This document shows, in pieces, positions 6,626-9,817 of a stretch of DNA of 9,817 nucleotides; position 1 is the first letter of the stretch; each line of letters begins with the position of its first letter. The stretch lies in contig DXSD01000075.1 of NCBI GenBank assembly GCA_019410665.1, forward strand, positions 1-9,817, read 5' to 3'. This DNA is from Fusobacterium sp. GTDB taxonomy: Bacteria; Fusobacteriota; Fusobacteriia; Fusobacteriales; Fusobacteriaceae. A program made the translations under genes and the position numbers. The notes beneath the pieces were generated by a model. That model ran no database searches. It was not told where the DNA came from and saw only the letters and a list, made by a program, of their open reading frames with translations.

Positions 6626-8926
6626 ATGAGATATTATAAGATATATGTAGATAACACAAGAGAACTATACACATATTTAGATGAAGAGGATAGATATGAG
6701 ATAGGAGAAAGGGTTATTGTATCCTTTAGAAAAAAAGAGAGAACAGGTCTTATAATAGCAAGAGATAGTGACGAGGAAAAGGATTTTGAAGTTTTACCAA
6801 TAATAAGAAAGATGGAGAACTCTTTAAAACTTAAAGAGAGTTATATAAAACTTTTACTTTGGATAAAAAGTTATTATATGAGTACCTATGAGCAGGTTTT
6901 AACTTCAGCTATTCCCTCTGGTTTAAGTATAAAATATGAGAAGTTTTATTTTCCTAGAGATATAGAAGAGTTTTTAAAAAATGAGATTATTGATGAAGAG
7001 ATAAGAGATTATTTTTTTAAAGAGATCAGCATAGGAAAGCCTACATTGACTAAAAAATTTACTTTAGAAAGAGTGAATACCCTTTTAAAAGAGGGAATAC
7101 TTTTAAAAGAGGGAAAAAATACCATATATCCAGATTACTCTAAATTTGAAAAGTTAGATTTAGATATGCAGGAGTTTTTTAAAATAAGAGAGAGAGTTAG
7201 AGAAAATAGATTAGAAGAAAGGTTTTCTAAGAAAAGTTTAGAAAAACTTGTAAAAGCTGGTGATTTGAGGTTAGAAAAATTTTTAAAAGAGGAAGATGTA
7301 AAAAAAGATATAACCTTAAATGATGAGATAAAAGCTGAAGACAAGATATTAAATGAGGAGCAAAGTGAAGCTAGAGAGAGAATCCTATCAAGTAATAACA
7401 GTTACTACCTTTTAAAGGGAGTTACAGGTTCAGGAAAGACAGAGGTATATATAAGTGTCATAAAAGCTGCTTTTAAAGAGGGGAAAGGAAGTATATTTTT
7501 AGTTCCAGAGATCTCCCTCACTCCTCAAATGATAGAGAGATTTAAAGGAGAGTTTAGAGATAATATAGCAATTCTTCATAGTAAATTAACCCTCAGTGAA
7601 AGAGCTAAAGAGTGGTATAATATCTATTCAGGAAAGAAAAAAATAGTATTAGGTGTTAGATCAGCTATCTTTGCTCCAGTAGAAAATTTAGGATTTATAT
7701 TTTTAGATGAAGAGCATGAAACTACATATAAACAGGATAATAATCCTAGATATAATGCAAAACAGGTAGCTATAAAAAGAGCTGAATTAGAAGGAGCTAA
7801 ATTGGTTTTAGGTTCTGCTACTCCTTCAGTAGAGAGCTATTATTTTGCTAAAAAGGGAGTGTTCCAGCTTATAGAACTAAAAAATAGATACAATGAAGCT
7901 GCCCTTCCAGAAATAAAAATTGTAGATATGAAAAATGAAGAGAGTTTATATTTTAGTAAAGTTCTTTTAGAGGAGATAAGAAAAACTCTTCTTAGAGGGG
8001 AACAGGTACTTTTACTATTGAATAGAAAAGGGTATTCAACATATATTCAATGTAAAGATTGTGGATATGTAGAGGAGTGCTCCCACTGTTCAATAAAATA
8101 TAGTTACTATGCTAGTCAAGGGGTGCTGAAATGTAACTACTGTGGTAAGATAAAGAGATATACAGGAAGTTGTAGTAAATGCGGAAGTACAAATTTAATC
8201 CATAGTGGAAAGGGAGTAGAGAGAGTAGAAGAGGAGATAAAAAAATATTTTGATGTGGGAGTTATTAGGGTAGATTCTGAGATTTCAAAGGATAGAGAGT
8301 TTTTTGAAAGAATGTACTATGACTTTTTAAATCAAAAGTATAAAATCATGATAGGAACTCAACTTATCTCTAAAGGACTTCACTTTCCTAATGTAACCTT
8401 GGTAGGAGTGATAAATGCAGATACAATACTAAATTTTCCAGATTTTAGAGCTGGGGAGAAAACTTTTCAGCTGGTAACTCAAGTTGCTGGAAGAGCAGGA
8501 AGAGGAGATAAAAAGGGAAAAGTAATAGTACAAACCTATCAAGAGGAGCACTCAGTTTTTAAAAAGGTAAAAAATAGTGACTATGAGAGTTTTTATAAAG
8601 AGGAGATAGAAAATAGAGAGTTACTAAACTATCCACCCTTTTCTAAAACAATAAATATTGGAATCTCTTCTAAGTATGAAGAGTATGTGGAAAAGTTTGT
8701 AAAGGATTTTTGTAAAGAGATAAAAAGTGATGAAGTTGAAGTTTATGGACCTATGAGAAGTATGGTGTATAAAGTAAAGGATAGATACAGACACAATATT
8801 TTTATCAAAGGGAATATGAGAGAGATAAGTAGATTTAAAAAAAATCTAAAATTAAAGCTTACAAAATATGAAAAAAATGATAAAATTAGAATAGTTGTAG
8901 ATGTAGATCCAATAAACTTAATATGA
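6626..8926 (+). CDS. priA: Primosomal protein N' (replication-restart helicase PriA)
   Basis: DEAH-type superfamily 2 3'-to-5' DNA helicase that recognises stalled or repaired forks and starts reloading of the replicative helicase. Its 766 residues sit within the family range. After an N-terminal DNA-binding and winged-helix region (about 1-230) come Walker A GVTGSGKT (265-272), Walker B/motif II DEEH (361-364) and motif III GSATPS (396-401). Eight zinc-binding cysteines in four CxxC pairs follow (C476/479, C485/488, C503/506, C516/519). Helicase motifs V and VI are at GTQLISKGLHFPNVTLVG (577-594) and QVAGRAGR (619-626). All catalytic and metal residues look intact. The ribosome site AGGGAG (6615-6620) overlaps the ftsI stop codon, so it probably shares a transcript with ftsI. 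The stop TGA is overlapped by a mini-ORF start leading to def. Confidence 0.97.
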   Translation: MRYYKIYVDNTRELYTYLDEEDRYEIGERVIVSFRKKERTGLIIARDSDEEKDFEVLPIIRKMENSLKLKESYIKLLLWIKSYYMSTYEQVLTSAIPSGLSIKYEKFYFPRDIEEFLKNEIIDEEIRDYFFKEISIGKPTLTKKFTLERVNTLLKEGILLKEGKNTIYPDYSKFEKLDLDMQEFFKIRERVRENRLEERFSKKSLEKLVKAGDLRLEKFLKEEDVKKDITLNDEIKAEDKILNEEQSEARERILSSNNSYYLLKGVTGSGKTEVYISVIKAAFKEGKGSIFLVPEISLTPQMIERFKGEFRDNIAILHSKLTLSERAKEWYNIYSGKKKIVLGVRSAIFAPVENLGFIFLDEEHETTYKQDNNPRYNAKQVAIKRAELEGAKLVLGSATPSVESYYFAKKGVFQLIELKNRYNEAALPEIKIVDMKNEESLYFSKVLLEEIRKTLLRGEQVLLLLNRKGYSTYIQCKDCGYVEECSHCSIKYSYYASQGVLKCNYCGKIKRYTGSCSKCGSTNLIHSGKGVERVEEEIKKYFDVGVIRVDSEISKDREFFERMYYDFLNQKYKIMIGTQLISKGLHFPNVTLVGVINADTILNFPDFRAGEKTFQLVTQVAGRAGRGDKKGKVIVQTYQEEHSVFKKVKNSDYESFYKEEIENRELLNYPPFSKTINIGISSKYEEYVEKFVKDFCKEIKSDEVEVYGPMRSMVYKVKDRYRHNIFIKGNMREISRFKKNLKLKLTKYEKNDKIRIVVDVDPINLI

Positions 8927-8970
8927 TAGATAATAATTTAAATTTATATAGAGGTGAAGTAAATAGATGA
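8923..8970 (+). CDS. Possible 15-codon coupling mini-ORF between priA and def
   Basis: The ATG (8923-8925) overlaps the priA stop as ATGA, and the TGA (8968-8970) overlaps the def start as ATGA. It therefore spans the 40-base gap exactly, in the one frame used by neither gene. The predicted peptide is MIDNNLNLYRGEVNR. No Shine-Dalgarno sequence precedes it, so translation would depend on ribosomes terminating at priA and restarting. The def ribosome site (8951-8957) lies inside it. The open frame is read directly; translation is a guess, and AT-rich chance is a fair alternative. Confidence 0.25.
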   Translation: MIDNNLNLYRGEVNR

Positions 8971-9485
8971 TTTATGAAATAAGAAAATATGGTGATCCAA
9001 TACTTAGAGAGGTAGCCCAAAAGGTAGAGGTAGTAGATGATGAGATATTAGAAATATTAGATAATATGGTTGAAACTATGTACGAGACTAAAGGGGTAGG
9101 GCTTGCTGCTCCTCAAGTTGGAATAAGTAAAAGGATATTTGTTTGTGATCAAGGAGATGGAGTAGTAAGAAAAGTTATAAATCCAGTAATAACTCCATTA
9201 ACAGATAAACTTATAGATTGTGAAGAGGGGTGCCTAAGTGTTCCTGGAATATATAAAAAAGTAGAAAGACCAGAAAAGATAAGAGTTGAGTATATGAATG
9301 AAAAAGGGGAAGAGGTAGTAGAAGAGGTTGAAGGATTTTTAGCTATTGTTATGCAACATGAGTACGATCACTTAAATGCAGTTCTTTTTGTAGATAGAAT
9401 CTCTCCAATTGCTAAAAGAATGATAAGTAAAAAACTACAAGGTTTAAAAAAAGAGACTTTAAAAGAGAAAAAAGATGAGGAATAA
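8967..9485 (+). CDS. def: Peptide deformylase
   Basis: Cytoplasmic metal enzyme that removes the formyl group from the N-terminal methionine of new proteins. The 172-residue product has all three family motifs: GVGLAAPQ (43-50, motif I), EGCLS (87-91, motif II, metal ligand Cys89) and QHEYDH (130-135, motif III, metal ligands His131 and His135 with catalytic Glu132). The EGCLS form and length fit active bacterial deformylases rather than the degenerate paralogues. A charged Lys/Glu tail follows about residue 155. The start is preceded by GAGGTGA (8951-8957), nine bases upstream. The gene follows priA, a pairing also common in Firmicutes. There def is usually followed by fmt (formyltransferase); here an FtsB/DivIC-like gene follows three bases later. 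Confidence 0.97.
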   Translation: MIYEIRKYGDPILREVAQKVEVVDDEILEILDNMVETMYETKGVGLAAPQVGISKRIFVCDQGDGVVRKVINPVITPLTDKLIDCEEGCLSVPGIYKKVERPEKIRVEYMNEKGEEVVEEVEGFLAIVMQHEYDHLNAVLFVDRISPIAKRMISKKLQGLKKETLKEKKDEE

Positions 9486-9488
9486 ACC

Positions 9489-9776
9489 ATGAATGGAGGT
9501 AGAATAGGACGAATAATTCTATATGCTATAGTACTTTTAAATTTATACTATTTCGTTCCCTATATCTCTAGAAGTTATGTAAAAATAGAGAAGTTAAAAA
9601 AGGAACAGAAAGAGATAGAGAAAAAAATAGAGCTAGTCAAAAAAGAGATAGAGGATTATAATAAGAGTATAGATACTTTAGAAGATGATTTTCAAAGGGA
9701 AAAAATAGCAAGAAATAAACTTCAAATGGTAAAAGAACAGGAAGAGATATACAGATTTATAAAATCAAATAAATAA
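9489..9776 (+). CDS. ftsB: FtsB/DivIC-family septum formation initiator
   Basis: Small bitopic divisome protein that, in characterised bacteria, pairs with FtsL and activates the FtsW-FtsI septal synthase. The 95-residue product has a short basic cytoplasmic start, one membrane segment (about 9-27), a Lys/Glu coiled coil (about 31-68) and the family C-terminal motif REKIARNKLQMVKEQEEIY (70-88). Length and layout are typical. The ribosome site GAGGA (9477-9481) lies in the end of def. A second SD-like GGAGGT (9495-9500) just inside the gene encodes Gly3-Gly4 and has no in-frame start at a suitable distance. Arg8 is a CGA codon, rare in this window. Whether FtsB or DivIC is the better name cannot be settled here. 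Its presence downstream of ftsI suggests a scattered division module. Confidence 0.85.
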   Translation: MNGGRIGRIILYAIVLLNLYYFVPYISRSYVKIEKLKKEQKEIEKKIELVKKEIEDYNKSIDTLEDDFQREKIARNKLQMVKEQEEIYRFIKSNK

Positions 9777-9817
9777 TTTGAGTAGATTCAATTTAATAAT
9801 GTATCTTAATAAAAAAG
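9777..9817 (+). other. Right-edge tail, nothing firm
   Basis: These 41 AT-rich bases follow the FtsB-like gene. No GC-rich terminator hairpin is seen, only a 4-bp stem, TTGA (9778-9781) with TCAA (9788-9791). TTGAGT (9778-9783) with TATCTT (9802-9807) at 18 bases is a weak promoter candidate. An ATG at 9799 opens a frame to the window end but lacks a ribosome site. Confidence 0.4.

Noticed and set aside
3990..7344. Minus-strand open frames at 3990-4445, 6208-6507 and 7135-7344
   Set aside because: They are antisense to the permease, ftsI and priA, whose conserved motifs run through these stretches on the plus strand.
9799..9817. Start of a further gene at the ATG at 9799
   Set aside because: No ribosome binding site precedes it and only six codons are visible before the window ends.

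Overview
The window is AT-rich and densely coded, with all genes on the + strand. Arginine is written almost entirely as AGA/AGG and isoleucine often as ATA. It combines a diderm trait (a TolC-type outer-membrane channel with a periplasmic adaptor) with Firmicutes-like traits (a PASTA-tailed FtsI, a priA-def pairing). That mix best fits Fusobacteriota, probably Fusobacterium or a close relative. This is inferred from composition and protein style, not from a database match.

Layout. Positions 1-190 are non-coding as far as I can see, apart from a GC-richer edge of unknown origin. They carry an extended -10 promoter with an 11-bp-period direct repeat where the -35 should be. Positions 191-4431 form a four-gene operon for a MacAB-TolC type tripartite ABC efflux pump: outer-membrane channel, periplasmic adaptor, ATPase and permease. 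The genes overlap by 1, 26 and 4 bases, so they are translationally linked. The ATPase and permease, one polypeptide in E. coli MacB, are separate here. Positions 4432-4501 hold a probable second promoter and no GC-rich terminator.

Positions 4502-9776 are a tight housekeeping run. First is ftsI, the septal peptidoglycan transpeptidase, with a GTG start, three predicted membrane segments and a C-terminal PASTA domain. It is followed by priA (replication-restart helicase), def (peptide deformylase) and an FtsB/DivIC-like divisome protein. Gaps are 9, 40 and 3 bases. The 40-base gap is exactly bridged by a 15-codon mini-ORF that overlaps the priA stop and the def start by ATGA on both sides. The last 41 bases show no clear gene or terminator.

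The pump genes would work as one envelope-spanning export machine. FtsI and the FtsB-like protein both belong to the septal cell-wall machinery. PriA and Def are general replication and translation functions. I see no mobile element, CRISPR array, tRNA, intact rRNA or defence system, and no convincing new system. The points most worth a second look are the repeat-containing pump promoter, the priA-def mini-ORF, the unusual FtsI N-terminus, and the adaptor's departure from the usual TolC-docking motif.
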